Source: Acanthacorydalis orientalis (taxonomy: Eukaryota; Arthropoda; Insecta; Megaloptera; Corydalidae). From it: a DNA stretch of 64,000 bases. Below the pieces are notes generated by a model that did no database searches, had not been told where the DNA came from, and saw only the letters and a program-made list of their open reading frames with translations. The number at the start of each line of letters is the position of its first letter. Position 1 is the stretch's first letter. The DNA lies in assembly GCA_034766995.1 (NCBI GenBank), contig CM068322.1:5253089-5317088 (forward strand). Direction: 5' to 3'. Shown piece after piece: positions 25,761-37,362 of the stretch. A program made the position numbers and the translations under genes.

Positions 25761-27716
25761 CATGAACTCAAAGTATATTTGTGCATATCATAAATTAGAA
25801 ATTTTATGAAAACATGAAAAATTGTTTTAATACTAATGAATAAACAACAATTGAATGATATAGTAGCATATATATATATATATGATTATTTGTTTTATGT
25901 ACTGTTTTATTGCAGATTAATTCAATTGATAAAAAATCGAATCGTAAAATAAAATTATGTTTATACCTTTGATTTATTTTTTTTCCTTAAAATTAATATT
26001 TTTTGATAAACATCGAAATAAATGTTTTTAAAGAGAATATCAATAAATAATATTAGTGTTAGATTGACCCAAACTAAATCTTAGAATTATAAGATGAAAT
26101 TGAAAACGTTCCACTTTTCAAAAATGATTACTTAAAAAAATCATTTATATTTACTTAAATATATTTTGCTGTACAATTTACGGTCGTTTCATATATGCAC
26201 CGTTCTATGTTAGGAACGTGTGCACACAGAATTGAGAAAATATCAGAAGCTTATTTTTAATGTAACAGTTTATGCATGCATTATACTGTCTACAGGGCCG
26301 TATCTCACATATAGTGTGGTACACGTATCTGTTACAATTAAAAATATATTTATATTTTATTTCAAATCTGGTCTGAACGTGACCAACATATGGCGTAGGA
26401 TGTGTATAAATCGATCCTTAATGCATTAATTTCATTGTTGAAATATTTTCAAAACAAGAAAATATGAGTGTACTAAAAAATCGAAGAGTTAAGTAAAATA
26501 ATTACAAGAATTGTATCAAAAAGTCAGACTCTAGCTCTTTTTACTTCAAGACAATCATATTTGTAGCATGAAATCGAACATTACCATTGATATTATTACT
26601 TCACTCAATAATATAGAATTCAATTTAATTCGGTGGTCAATTAGTAAAACAGTAAGTTTAACGTTTTTATATTTTCTGAAATATTTTATAAAAGCTACCT
26701 ACTCTTTTTCAAATTGAAAATTGGAAAAGTAATAATTATTTGGTTGCCATAGTCATTAACGTCAATAAGAAACTAAATGATTTCTGTTATTCTCTTGCTT
26801 TAGTGAACGAACATTAATGTTAATTATTTTTGAAAAAAAATGTGAAAAATACGAAAACTTATTAGACATGAAATATTCTAGAAAAAAAGTATCTACGACG
26901 CTCTTTAATGTTCAAATTATGTAAATAATTTAAGTTGCCAAAGGAATGAAAAATGAAGTGTCAAAATCACAACGAAGAGTTCCAGTCAATGATGTGATCA
27001 TTTCGTAGATTGATGGGATTATACAGAATAATATAAAAAAGTACTGCATGTGCTTGAATGTGCTTGAATTCATTAATAACGTTGCTATAATCTATAATAG
27101 TTTAAATTACTATGAAAATGATTTACATTGTTACTTGAGTAGTTTCTTCAAAAAAGTATTTGATTCAATTCCCTATTTATTTTATTTTTCAAATAAAATA
27201 CACATTTTAGCCATTTTTATAATAAACATGACTATACGCTATGAATAAACTAAAAAATTAGGAACAACAACGATATACATGATCATTGTTCATTATACTC
27301 AAGCCAGTTAAATCACCATAATTATATTAAAGTTTGTAATATTATCGATTAACTGATTTACTAAAGTCTGACTTAAAATCTGACTTAACTGACATGCTAT
27401 AATAAAATACAAATATATATTTTTTTCATGTTATTTATTCATGTTTACAAAAACATTTTTTTTCAATAATTATTTATTCCTTTATGATTATTACATATGG
27501 TTTTAACGTTATTAATTTTTAATCTGCCTAATTAGTCATATAATGTAATAAAATAATCGACAATGATTTGCATTATACATAAATTTATAAAATATGTTAC
27601 CAGAGAGAAATAAATGAAATATGTTGGTTCAAGTTTATTACATTTTAAAAAGTTCAATTTTTCCTGAAATTTTCGACTGTATTTAAATTATCTATTTATC
27701 TATCTATCTTTATGTC

Positions 27717-27719
<3 letters not shown>

Positions 27720-27762
<43 letters not shown>

Positions 27763-27780
27763 TATATATATACATACATG

Positions 27781-27831
<51 letters not shown>
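27720..27831. repeat. compound (TA)n microsatellite with TATC units upstream
   Basis: TATC units at about 27690-27710 pass into TA runs broken by TAAATA, TACATACATG and ACATA. Confidence 0.94.
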
Positions 27832-27834
<3 letters not shown>

Positions 27835-28499
27835 TATGTTATTATATAAATGAATTTTATTTTCATATATTTTGATAAGTGTATTCTCAAAATTGATTGC
27901 TGAGGTTTATTTTAATAATTTTTAATGTTAATAGATCCACGTATTTTTTTCAATGCGAACTTGGAAAAAATATCTCAATTTTAAAAGTCTTTTCTCTTGC
28001 TAGCATTCCTACAATGCACTATAATTTACTGGAACTAACAGTATAGTCTACACTCTGCTTGCCGAAACAAATTGGATTCGAGAAGTGCTATGAATTTAAA
28101 CAGTTTTTCATTTGCAGCTCGTAAGAGGCATTAGACAATTATTATAAAATAGACCATAATAATTAATTACCAAATGATAAAATAACATATATTGAACGCA
28201 AGACTAAAGAAATATAAAAAATAATCGTTTACTTTTTCATCTTTTTTATATTAAACTTAATCAAATCATTACCTGGAAATAATAATAACTATTTATTTTT
28301 CAACATTGGAAGGTGTTTTTCTATTTTCTAGCATTCTTTTTTTTAATTATGCCCATATGTATAACTCTGTATTTATTGATCAAAATCTTTTTCAAAAAAA
28401 TGGAATGATCTTGACGATCATTAAAAATTCCCTATTTTTTTAAAAATAATGAATATTATTTCAATTATAGTTTTCTAATTCTATCAGTGTCAAAGACTA

Positions 28500-29050
28500 T
28501 TTTGTGGGTAGGAAAAAAATTACGGTTTTTATTTTCTGAATTCTAACCTTATTTTTTTCAATGAAAGTGTCATTTCACCGTGTTTATGTTAATAACATTT
28601 GAAAGTGCATTTTTGGTATGTATTTTGGTAACTTCGACTTTGGTTTTATTATTAATTTTGTTTCAAATTGAGCTATTAAATTAAGGATGAAAATGAACAA
28701 ATAAGAGCATTTTTTTGTATGAGTTCAAAAGCAGCAGAAACTGCTCGTAAACTAAACGACACCTTGTCTTGTGAATACTGTTTAGGAACATACGGTCCAA
28801 AAATTTCGTGCTGGAGACGAGAGTCTTGCAGATGAAGAAGGTCGAGGTCGTTCTTCTCCAGTTCATAATGATCAACTGAAGACGTTAGTTTAATCAGAAC
28901 TACGCACAACAATTCAAAAGATTACACAAAAGATAGGTGTTAATCATTCAACAGTTCTTCACCACTTAAAACAGCTAAGAAAATTAAAAAAGGGAAAAAT
29001 GTATTTGAATTTGAAAGTCATAAACCGGAATTATTTTTCTACCAATTTAA
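28500..29050 (+). mobile_element. family B (mellifera-type) mariner, internally deleted (551 bp)
   Basis: It is flanked by TA (28498-28499 and 29051-29052). The left end carries a degenerate repeat (GTAGGAAAAAAATTACGG) and the right end the complement of TTAAATTGGTAGAAAAATAA. The leader and coding half match the copies at 18.1 and 32.5 kb. The whole catalytic region is missing. Confidence 0.92.
28685..29035 (+). pseudogene. family B mariner transposase N-terminal half, broken
   Basis: The readable pieces are ENEQIRAFF near 28690, AAETARKLND near 28734, GDESLADEEGRGRSSPVHND near 28815-28875, then QLKTLV-stop and QKIGVNHSTVLHHLKQLRKL near 28925-28985. The last corresponds to the second helix-turn-helix plus a few residues of the linker. 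The sequence then passes directly into the element's 3' end. Frameshifts and stops separate the pieces. A DNA-binding role is known for the family; none of it is intact here. Confidence 0.87.
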
Positions 29051-29119
29051 TAATTTATTTATATTTCTAAATTCACAATATCTATGTAGTTAGTTGTTAT
29101 TTGTGTTGATCGAAAACAC

Positions 29120-29265
29120 ATTTTTTGACAATATATGTTTAGAACTTTGGCTAAATAACGTTAACAAATGATTTTTTCCGTACCTTAGCTCTGTAAAGAT
29201 GGTTGTATCGTTATCGAAATACCCATAAGCAACAAGCAATCACATTCACATAAACAACAATTGTC
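29120..29265. repeat. foldback MITE family, copy 4 (right half)
   Basis: The word CCGTACCTTAGCTCTGTAAA followed by GATGGTTGTATCGTTATCGA and AATACCCATAAGCAACAAGC matches the right half of copies 2 and 3. The left arm is hard to trace. Confidence 0.45.
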
Positions 29266-29953
29266 ACATTTAAACATTGATCAGAACACTTTCTTGTGAG
29301 TTGTGAGACAAGCGAAAAATTCATTTGTGCAAGTTTATTAATGTTTTCAGTTAATCGCACAAAATTAACTCTATCCTAAAGGATAAGAGAAATATATACA
29401 TCCAAAATTGTATGTATAGTTATTTATATTTTCGCCGTATACGTCATCTTTAGATAAATATGATTTTAAGTTGTTTCCTATTTTACTTGAAGTTAAATAT
29501 GATTTTTATAATAACGACAAAAAATAATTTCAAAAACAAACCAACTTAAAGACTATCATATTAAGATCATTTGTTGTAAGGTACAAGGTAAATGGTCCTA
29601 TGTAAAACGACAAGAAGATACTTTTGTTTATACCGTAAAATAGTTTTAACTTTATTATTGTTTATAATATTTATTTTTAGATACATTTTGTTATGTGAGT
29701 ATAATAACATAGGCTGCAGATTTAAAATTATAAACACAAATGTTTGTTTACTATTAAAGTTTATTGATAGATAGTGAATGACCCACTACGGATTTTTTTA
29801 CTTGACTGCCCCTTTGTGATTAAAACTGTATTATTTGTATCATTTTGAGAGTCAATGTTTTTGTGTGGTAATGTTATTTTCTATGAGATTTACAAATATT
29901 TTTTCCGGTGATACATTCCATTAGACATATTTTATATTTACTAGTTAAGTTTC
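29266..29953. other. AT-rich intergenic DNA
   Basis: I see no gene or element; a motif-free 60-codon ORF at 29592-29774 is not supported. Confidence 0.5.
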
Positions 29954-29955
29954 TA

Positions 29956-31231
29956 ATAGGAGGTTGTATTAAAAGCTACTGTGCATCTGTAGATAGATGA
30001 CCTAGCTGCGTATGCTGTGGACAGCGACAGATGTCTCTTATGTCATTTTGAAGTGTGAATATTTCCCACTAAAAATCAGTCATCAGACGCCATCTTTTAT
30101 TTACACAAGTGCTTTTCTATAACCAAATTAAAATAGAAAGCAATAAGTTGTTTTTCCGATGTGTACTTCTATACTACTTTGATTTCAAATAAAGTGCCGC
30201 TGAAGCTCTTCGATTGCTTGCGAAAACTTATGGTGAATCTGCTCCTTCAGGAACAGTATATAGAGATTGGTTTCGACAATTCAAAAGTGGTGATTGTGAC
30301 ATTCACGACAGACAACGGTCAGGTCAACCGAAAAATTTCGAAGACGAACAACTGCAAGCTCTATTGGGAGAAAACTTTTCTCAAACACTGAAAGAATTGG
30401 CTCAACGGCTCGAAGTTGATAATTCAACCATTCCACGACGATTACAAGTCATGGAGAAGATCTATAAAGAAGGGAGATGGCTGCCACATGAATTGACCAA
30501 AAATTCTATTGTTAATCGCTTAAACATCTCTATTTCTTTTCTTGCAAGGTACGAAAAGAAGAGTTTCTTGTAGAGTATCGTGACTGGCGATGAAAAATGG
30601 ATCTATGTAGACAACCCGAAACGCAAAAAATCATTGTGCTGATCCTGGCCAAACATCAACGTCAACACTAAAGCGAAACATCCATATTCACAAAACAATG
30701 CTCTCTATTTGATACAATATGGAGGATGTCGTGCATTATGTGCTGTTGAAACCAAAGGGAACAATCAGTGCCGAACGTTATCGGCAACAATTGAAGCGTT
30801 TGAATGTTAATTTGATGCAAGAACGATCATCAATTGTATCAAATCATCCAAAGTGATTCTTCTTTATGACAACGCTCAGCCACATGTTGCTATAGCAGTG
30901 AAATAAACACTGATGGAGCTCGACTGGGAGGTTCTACCGCATCCAGCGTATTTTAAAACCTGGTCCCAAGCGATTAACATCTGTTCCAATCGACGCCACA
31001 TCCATTGGAAGACACACATTTCCATAACTACGGAGAAGTTAAAAATTGGATTGCTGAATGGATTGGCTCAAAAGCAGACTATTCTTTCGTCGCGGAATTC
31101 AACTTGTGCTAAAATGGGAAAAAGTCATAGCTTCCGATGGAAAATACTTTGATTAATGTATTCACACATTTTGTTATTAAAATAAATGCTCAAAAAACAC
31201 AGAAAAATCGGCTTTTAATGCAACCTCTTAA
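29956..31231 (+). mobile_element. family A mariner, near full length (1276 bp)
   Basis: The ends are inverted: ATAGGAGGTTGTATTAAAAG on the left and GCTTTTAATGCAACCTCTTA on the right, with TA at 29954-29955 and 31232-31233. Length and layout are those of a complete mariner. It is the reference copy for the truncated relatives at 4.1 and 16.2 kb. The transposase is broken, so the copy is non-autonomous even though its ends look usable. Confidence 0.95.
30195..31155 (+). pseudogene. family A mariner transposase, frameshifted
   Basis: The longest intact frame, 30214-30573, reads LAKTYGESAPSGTVYRDWFR, then SGQPKNFEDEQLQALLGENF and LKELAQRLEVDNSTIPRRL, then EGRWLPHELTKNSIVNRLN. This covers both helix-turn-helix motifs. 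It ends at a stop after EKKSFL. The same frame continues with SIVTGDEKWIYVDNPKRKKS (first catalytic Asp), and farther on LLYDNAQPH (second Asp, codon 30868-30870) and PSD-stop-HLF (third Asp, codon 30972-30974). The last two Asp codons are 104 bp apart instead of 105, so a one-base loss lies between them. The C-terminus KWEKVIASDGKYFD-stop closes at about 31155. All three catalytic aspartates survive, but stops and frameshifts rule out an active enzyme. Confidence 0.92.
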
Positions 31232-31439
31232 TATATTCTTAAATGATTAACGTAAAGTAAATATACATGATTACAAACAAGTTTAAAGTATATTATAAAT
31301 ATTAATAGGGTGGGAACATAACAACTGTATAAAAAAATCAAATCATAAAATATACACTTAGAGTTTTGCCAACTTCTTTAAAAGAGTAGTGTTAGTAAGG
31401 ATACGGCTTAGATTTTGGTTTTATAACAACACTTTGGAA

Positions 31440-31595
31440 AAAGCACTATGAAACTGTCGCTACTCGTTTGTGTAGCGTGAACTTGTTTCAACTTACAATC
31501 CAACGTTAACAATGCGATTACATCACGTGTAAGCTCATTATTTCAGAGTATTACAAACACAGTATAGCACACATTCACAAACGCATTTTAGATAA
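31440..31595. other. GC-richer flank of a candidate LTR
   Basis: This unique stretch carries scattered CpGs, for example GTGTAGCGTGAACTTG. No frame or motif is recognised. It may be part of the same older element as the LTR candidate downstream. Confidence 0.25.
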
Positions 31596-31856
31596 TACAG
31601 TTCGCGAACGGTGCATAGCATGCCGAGTTTACCTAACATGATAAGTGGTTGCAGTAAAACAGTAGCGCTCTGCCAACAACACGGCTGTAAAGTAATTTTA
31701 GACGCACGCGAACTGTATAAAATATCGACTGGGGTGTCTTGGTGCGTGCCAGGCTTGTCGAGATTGTCGCAGACCTCAACATAACGTTACCAACACGCGA
31801 TACAGGACTTTCGGCTCGTTTTCGTATTATCTGTTAACGTATCAATAAAGTAGTCA
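31596..31856 (+). mobile_element. candidate solo LTR
   Basis: A CpG-rich 261-bp block has promoter-like and polyadenylation-like signals in LTR order: a TATA-type box in GAACTGTATAAAATATCG at about 31706-31723, then TTGGTGCGTGCCAGGCTTG, and an AATAAA at about 31843-31848 ten bases before a terminal CA. Five-base near-duplications flank it (GATAA at 31591-31595, GATAG at 31857-31861). The left end reads TACAG rather than TG, a possible decay of the expected start. No gag or pol is nearby, which fits a solo LTR. A host promoter islet remains an alternative. Confidence 0.4.
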
Positions 31857-31861
31857 GATAG

Positions 31862-32450
31862 GGTAATATTGATGTAGATGTTTGATGAAACCGATTCTTT
31901 TTTCTTTATCAAAACATATAGCAAGAGACGTGAGATCAAATACACGAATTTAATCGAACAATAATTAGTATTTAGATACAGACAATAAATCTTCCAACAA
32001 ATTTTAATTAATACTCACATGAAAAATAACATTTCTTAAGACAATACTTTCTAAAACATATAATAATTAAACATAATTGATCAACAGCCATAAAAACTGT
32101 CAGTTTCCATAATATAGCATATTTTCTTAAAATTAAATCATTACTACACATTTACTCGAGAAAAGTATATATTTTTTTATAATTTATTTTAATAAATTGT
32201 AACAAATAATTTATAATATGAAAAATAATTAGGATAAACAATTTCTTTTAGAAATATTACTTTGACTGTTTTATACATCAGAAAATAAAATCTCAAAGAA
32301 TAACCTAAAATCAATTATTAAAAATTAGTCAGTGTTACCGACAAAAAATATATAGTTGCCAATTTTTTCATAAATTATCTGCATTATTTATTATTTTCAT
32401 AATAAATATACGCAAATTTATTGAGTCAACAAATATTTTAATTATCAAAA
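31862..32450. other. AT-rich intergenic DNA
   Basis: Nothing recognisable. Confidence 0.5.
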
Positions 32451-32452
32451 TA

Positions 32453-32982
32453 TTAGGTTGGTAGAAAAATAATTGCTGTTTATGAACAAATTCATATATA
32501 TTTTTCCATTTGTGGTTCAGAACTGTTGGATGAATAACACCTAACTTTTGTGCAAGCTGTCGAATTGTTGTGCATGGTTTTGATTCAACTAACACCTTCA
32601 GTTGGTCATTATGAACTGAAGAAAGACTCCTGCGACCTTCTTCAACTTTAAGATGCTCGTCTCCAGAATGAATGGTACTCTCTGAGTACTTAATAGTACT
32701 CACAACAAAAGCATATTTTAGTTTGTGAGCATTTTCTGCTGCTTTGCCAGCTGTTTTGAACTTATAAAAAAATTACTCTTTTTGCTTTTTTCCATCTTTA
32801 AATCCATAGCCCATTTTAAACCAAACTTAATAGTAAAACTTAATTCGATGTTACCAAAATACATACCGAAAAATGCACTTTAAAATGATATTAATATAAA
32901 CACGATGAAATGACACTTTCATTGAAAAAAATAGGTTAGTATTCAGAAAACAAAAACCGCAATTATTTTCCTACCAACTTTA
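32453..32982 (-). mobile_element. family B (mellifera-type) mariner, internally deleted (530 bp), inverted
   Basis: Its ends are TTAGGTTGGTAGAAAAATAA on the left and the complement of GCAATTATTTTCCTACCAAC on the right, with TA at 32451-32452 and 32983-32984. The element lies opposite to its two relatives and also lacks the catalytic domain. Its left terminal repeat is the best preserved of the three copies. Confidence 0.93.
32470..32800 (-). pseudogene. family B mariner transposase N-terminal half, broken
   Basis: On the minus strand, the frame from 32703 reads STIKYSESTIHSGDEHLKVE, then EGRRSLSSVHNDQLKVLVES, then RQLAQKLGVIHPTVLNH. The element's 3'-end reading (KNIYEFVHKQQLFFYQ) follows immediately. 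HPTVLNH is the end of the second helix-turn-helix, so the deletion again starts just after the DNA-binding domain. The upstream part (AFVVSTIKYS) contains a frame break relative to the start near 32795. Confidence 0.88.
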
Positions 32983-33154
32983 TATTATAAAACCCTACTT
33001 AATATTATTAAACATTCATTATTAATTAATGTATTTTTTCTGTTTCAGGTAAGTCTTCAAATTCAATCCAAATACATAAAAGGTGTTTTTTGGTAAGATG
33101 TTTGGATTTATTTGATATTATTTATTTTTCCTGCAGTATTTTTCGATGGAAAAG

Positions 33155-33477
33155 TAGCGTATTAGCCCGAATATAAGACTAGATTTTTATTAAAACACAT
33201 GGATCGTCTTATATAAGGATCTTCAGATGTTCAGGCTAGTACACCACTGTAAGTGTTTTAAACAACATTTATGGAGTTTTAAATATGTGTTTGTATAATT
33301 TGTGTAAATGTTACTTTCTATTAAAATGTAAATCAATATTTTTTAGCTTTTTCTTTGGAAAAAACTACATGTGTTCTTATAATCTAGTACGTACGAATGC
33401 CTTTTTCTTGATAAATTTGGGAAAAATTGGAGCTCATCTTAAAATTAAGCTCGTCTTATATTCGGGCTAATATGGTA
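33155..33477. mobile_element. pogo/Tigger-like MITE (323 bp)
   Basis: Terminal inverted repeats TATTAGCCCGAATATAAGAC (left, about 33160-33179) and its near-exact complement GTCTTATATTCGGGCTAATA (right, about 33453-33472) are flanked by TA dinucleotides. An extra internal TCGTCTTATATAAGG resembles the TIR core, as in elements with subterminal binding sites. The core word TATAAGACGA recurs in the element at 38.5-39.1 kb. No transposase is present; the short internal ORF is motif-free. Assignment to pogo/Tigger is inferred from the TIR style and the relative at 38.5 kb. Confidence 0.7.
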
Positions 33478-33947
33478 TTGAAAACATTTACGGTTAAAAA
33501 TTAATTATAACTTATTAAAAATATGACAAACACATTTATAGCTTTCGTAAAATTAAAATACTTGCGAATAAGTACATTGAATACAAATAATTCTATTATA
33601 ATTATTATATTATGCAAAATTTTAAGAATATATGTTATTAAAAAAATATGTTTACCATTTTATCGATTTTTTGGATGTTTTTAAAAATAATAAAAATAAA
33701 CAAGAATTTATCTAACATCACAAATATCTTAATAAAATGACCAAATCTATTGTTGTTAACATAAACTAGTTTAGTATTAAAATAGTCTTTAACTTAGAAT
33801 CCGAACCTGATCTGAAGCATCATGTTCAACCATCAAAATGATATGACCGAAGGAGTTCAGTTATAATGAACGTTATCACGTCATTACGATCTTTTGAATA
33901 CTCAAGCGTGGCCATTTTGTCTCCTTGCGTTTATAAGCAACATAAAG

Positions 33948-34005
<58 letters not shown>

Positions 34006-35219
34006 AAAAATATACAAGAACTATAATTATTTTAATAATCAGTGGCCACTTTTTTAATAAATGACAGTGAAATATCATCATCTCGCTGGATGGCACAAAT
34101 GGCTAGTAATTAAAATATTATTCCAGAATGTCTTAAAGACTTATTTATATAAAACAAAGACAAAGAAAAATAATAGGAAAAACATAATTATGTAACATAA
34201 TTGTGTTTGACGAAATTTTTAATTTCTCAGAAATCATTTCAAATATGAAACGTTTCCTGCTATTTATGAATAATCATTATTTAATAGTAAATTATAAATA
34301 TATACGATTGTATAAAGGTGATCATTCAAATAGCAGATTTAGAAAAAATAATGTTTCCTGTTGTACAGATATTTTCAAGTTTCTATTGGTTAAATTTTGT
34401 TAATTTGTAATAATTTTATAAATTTTTCAATATATATTACATTTGCGTTATCATTTATATTTATTAATCTGGTTAAAAAATGAATAATTAACTGCAGAAA
34501 AATATAATTAAGAAACTAAATGCAGTAAGTATCAAAAGTTGGAAGACAAGTAAGCCTTAAAAAGGGAAAAAATATTTTTGTCATATAATTCATGTTTATT
34601 CTTTGATATTCACAATCTTGTATGTAAAATTAGTTTAATAGAGATTTTCTTACATAATTTTAAAAATATTGTAGTCTATTTTAAGTTATAATCTAATTTT
34701 AAAAATTAAATCCATTATTACTTGATTAAAACAGTAATATAATATTTAGATTCTAATTAATAAAAAGAATCAACCCATTAAACAATTGTAATATTTTCAC
34801 ATACCGATCGTTTTGTTTTAGTGAAATGTCCATTGCGATAATTTAATTTCGTCTACTTATAATATAAAGACACGAATAAAACAAATAAAAAAATCATTAT
34901 TAATATTAACAATAAAAATATTTTGAAAATGAATTCAGCCTTTTGATCGCGCTATTTTTTCTTCATGTGTTACTAAATTTTTAAATACTTAGACCGTTAT
35001 ATAAAGACAAAATAATTTAGAAAAAATCTGAAATCTTATTCATATAAAAATGTTACAATTTATACAATCATTTCACTTTTTTATTATCAAAAAAAAGTAA
35101 AATCTTTAAAAATTTGCTAGTAGTCGTCTTTTCAAAAATAAACCTATCTTTTATATAGCAAAATCGCCTAAACTAAGAAATGAAACTTTTTATTATATAG
35201 TATAAGTGATAAAATCATA
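33478..35219. other. AT-rich intergenic DNA
   Basis: No gene is seen apart from one microsatellite. The ORF at 34203-34403 has no motif. Confidence 0.5.
33951..34001. repeat. (AT)25 microsatellite
   Basis: Perfect AT run of 51 bp. Confidence 0.96.
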
Positions 35220-35440
35220 TTAACCTGTTAATCCGCCCTATTTTAAAAGTGTGTGCCTACTTTGTGTCGATAAAATGAAAGGATGACGAATGTACTCGTC
35301 ATACACAGAATATATGCAGCTGCTGTAAAATTGAATTAAATTGTAACGAAATGGCATTTGTTTTTTTGAAAAACCATCATTTTATTGGTCAAATTCATTT
35401 TCGTGACGAGTATACTCGACATACACAGCTAATAGGTTAA
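35220..35440. mobile_element. piggyBac-type MITE with TTAA target duplication
   Basis: TTAA at 35220-35223 is followed by CCTGTTAATCCGCCC. At the other end the complement reads CCTATTAGCTGTGTA before TTAA at 35437-35440. Between them lie two copies of a near-perfect palindrome, TGACGAATGTACTCGTCA at 35284-35301 and TGACGAGTATACTCGACA at 35404-35421, both followed by TACACAG. TTAA duplications and CCY termini are known piggyBac hallmarks. No coding sequence is present. Confidence 0.75.
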
Positions 35441-35699
35441 TAGCCATTAAATTTTATTAATCGAAAGATGTACTAGTCATTTCTGGATTAGCTAGCCAAC
35501 CAAAATTAGTTGTACTTATTTGAATTAAAAAATTTCAAATTTTTCCCCTTGAAACCTTTTGTTAGTAGTACATAGTTTATAAACAATTAAGTACTGTAGG
35601 CATACAACAGTCACAAAAATGAGTTTTATTTATGAAGGAGCATTCACTGTTATTTTTTAACATTTTTACTTACTTTCAACCAATAAGCCTTGATTCGAC

Positions 35700-35860
35700 A
35701 CTGAAACCGTCTTGATACTATGTGAGCTCTGCGGATGATAGCATTGCCATTGAAATGGGCATAGTGAGAATCGAAAATAATCAACAATAATTTATTGAAT
35801 ACTTTTGATCGAACAATGTTTGTATGATTTGTGGGGGGAAAAAATTGATTTGTGAAAATG
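35700..35860. repeat. foldback MITE family, copy 5 (inverted)
   Basis: Words GAGCTCTGCGGATGATAGCA, CATTGCCATTGAAATGGGCA and AATAATTTATTGAATACTTT are the complement of the left half of copies 2 and 6. Confidence 0.5.
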
Positions 35861-36780
35861 TTGATCCAACATTATATTCTTGCATTCGAAATAGTAATTC
35901 GTGTGAATAAGAATCTAATTATTTTTCATAATACAGGTTTTATTACTAAAGCTCAATTCATTTACAAAAATGAATTTCTCATTCCTCTACAACCACAAAA
36001 AGTTTTATGAAAAACATTTATTATTAAATTACAGAAAATTCACGTATATTTAATTCAAGTATAAATCAAATATTCCTCATTACATACGTTAGTATAGTTT
36101 TGAGTTCTTAAAACGTTTTATATCTCAAATAATTATTTAATACATTATTCGGAATTTGAAGGTATTTTCAATTACCATATGTTCCATTTTATTATGGTTA
36201 AATTTTTTTCGGAACTTTGAAAATGGTTTAAAATTTATATTTTTTCTTGAACTATAAAGTATTTCAGTTTACAAAACTTACAAACGATTAATAATGATAA
36301 ATATAATAATAAATCCAAAAGCTATTGCAAAAGAATTTAGCTTTCAATTGATATTGCGTTGTAGGAAGAAATTCTAATAACGTCTTAATCTACAATTTTC
36401 AGAAAACCGAATCTAGTAAACAAAAATAGATAAAATTATTTTTTAAAATTGCCTAATCCATCCTCCATAAACCTTTAATAAGATTGTAAAAATAATTTTA
36501 CATATTATTTACTATCAGATATATGTAAGTGTTAAATTCAATATATCTAAAATAATAATTCATAGTGCATACTTCAGATTGAAAACCATTAATCAAATTT
36601 AATAAATAATTTGTTTAATATATAATTAAGTGAGAACTGCAATTTCAATTAAATGTTTATTAATCTAAATATAATAATTTAATATCAATTCAGTATTTTT
36701 TTGTAACATTTTATTGAAAACGGTATCTATTTATATTTGTTTCAAAATACATGAAAAATGAGTTATCCTAATGGACTATC

Positions 36781-36915
36781 TCAGTTTCTACTGTGCACCA
36801 CTAGTTTCGACAAGTATACCAACTTCAGATAGATTTTAGTAACTGTATAAATATCTGAAGTCATGACCTGAAAATGTCACACGTACCAAAACTAATAGCA
36901 GAGAACATAAACTTT
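36781..36915. repeat. imperfect inverted repeat, MITE-like
   Basis: ACTTCAGATA at 36822-36831 is inverted exactly at 36852-36861. The outer parts (CACTAGTTTCGACAAGTATA on the left, TACCAAAACTAATAGCAGAG on the right) are loosely complementary. A similar unit is seen at 8930-8978. Confidence 0.4.
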
Positions 36916-37260
36916 GATGATTGGAAACAACGAACATCAATAGAATCATATATGTAGAAGAAGATTTTCAATAAAAAAAATACATGAAATATTATTCATA
37001 TTTGTGAATTATCCAAATTTACGAAAAATTCTGAAATTGCATGTATATACGAGTATAGTATAATTCAATTTGGTCTTCCACATGGAAGTATTAAAAAGAA
37101 GGGCAGGGGTTAAGAAAAGTCATGTTATTTTTTATTTAGTATTTTAGTTCAATTCAATACTAAAATGCAATTGAACTAACATACTAAATGGGGGATAGTA
37201 GTTTTTTTAATTTTTGAGTTTTTTTAATACTTTTGTGTGGAAACCTAAGTTGAATCACTC

Positions 37261-37280
37261 TATGTATGTATATATATATA

Positions 37281-37356
<76 letters not shown>
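37261..37356. repeat. compound (TA)n(TC)20(TA)n microsatellite
   Basis: A 41-bp CT run at about 37283-37323 sits between two TA runs. It is one of three TA/TC junction repeats in the window. Confidence 0.97.

Positions 37357-37362
<6 letters not shown>

Larger units (their letters stand above)
22991..28499. other. AT-rich intergenic DNA
   Basis: No gene is seen. A short perfect hairpin (CTCCAGC, 7-nt loop, GCTGGAG) lies at 23229-23249. A MITE copy lies near 24.83 kb and TA tracts at 24241-24281, 25336-25441, 25702-25756 and 27720-27831. Remaining ORFs are short and motif-free. Confidence 0.55.
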
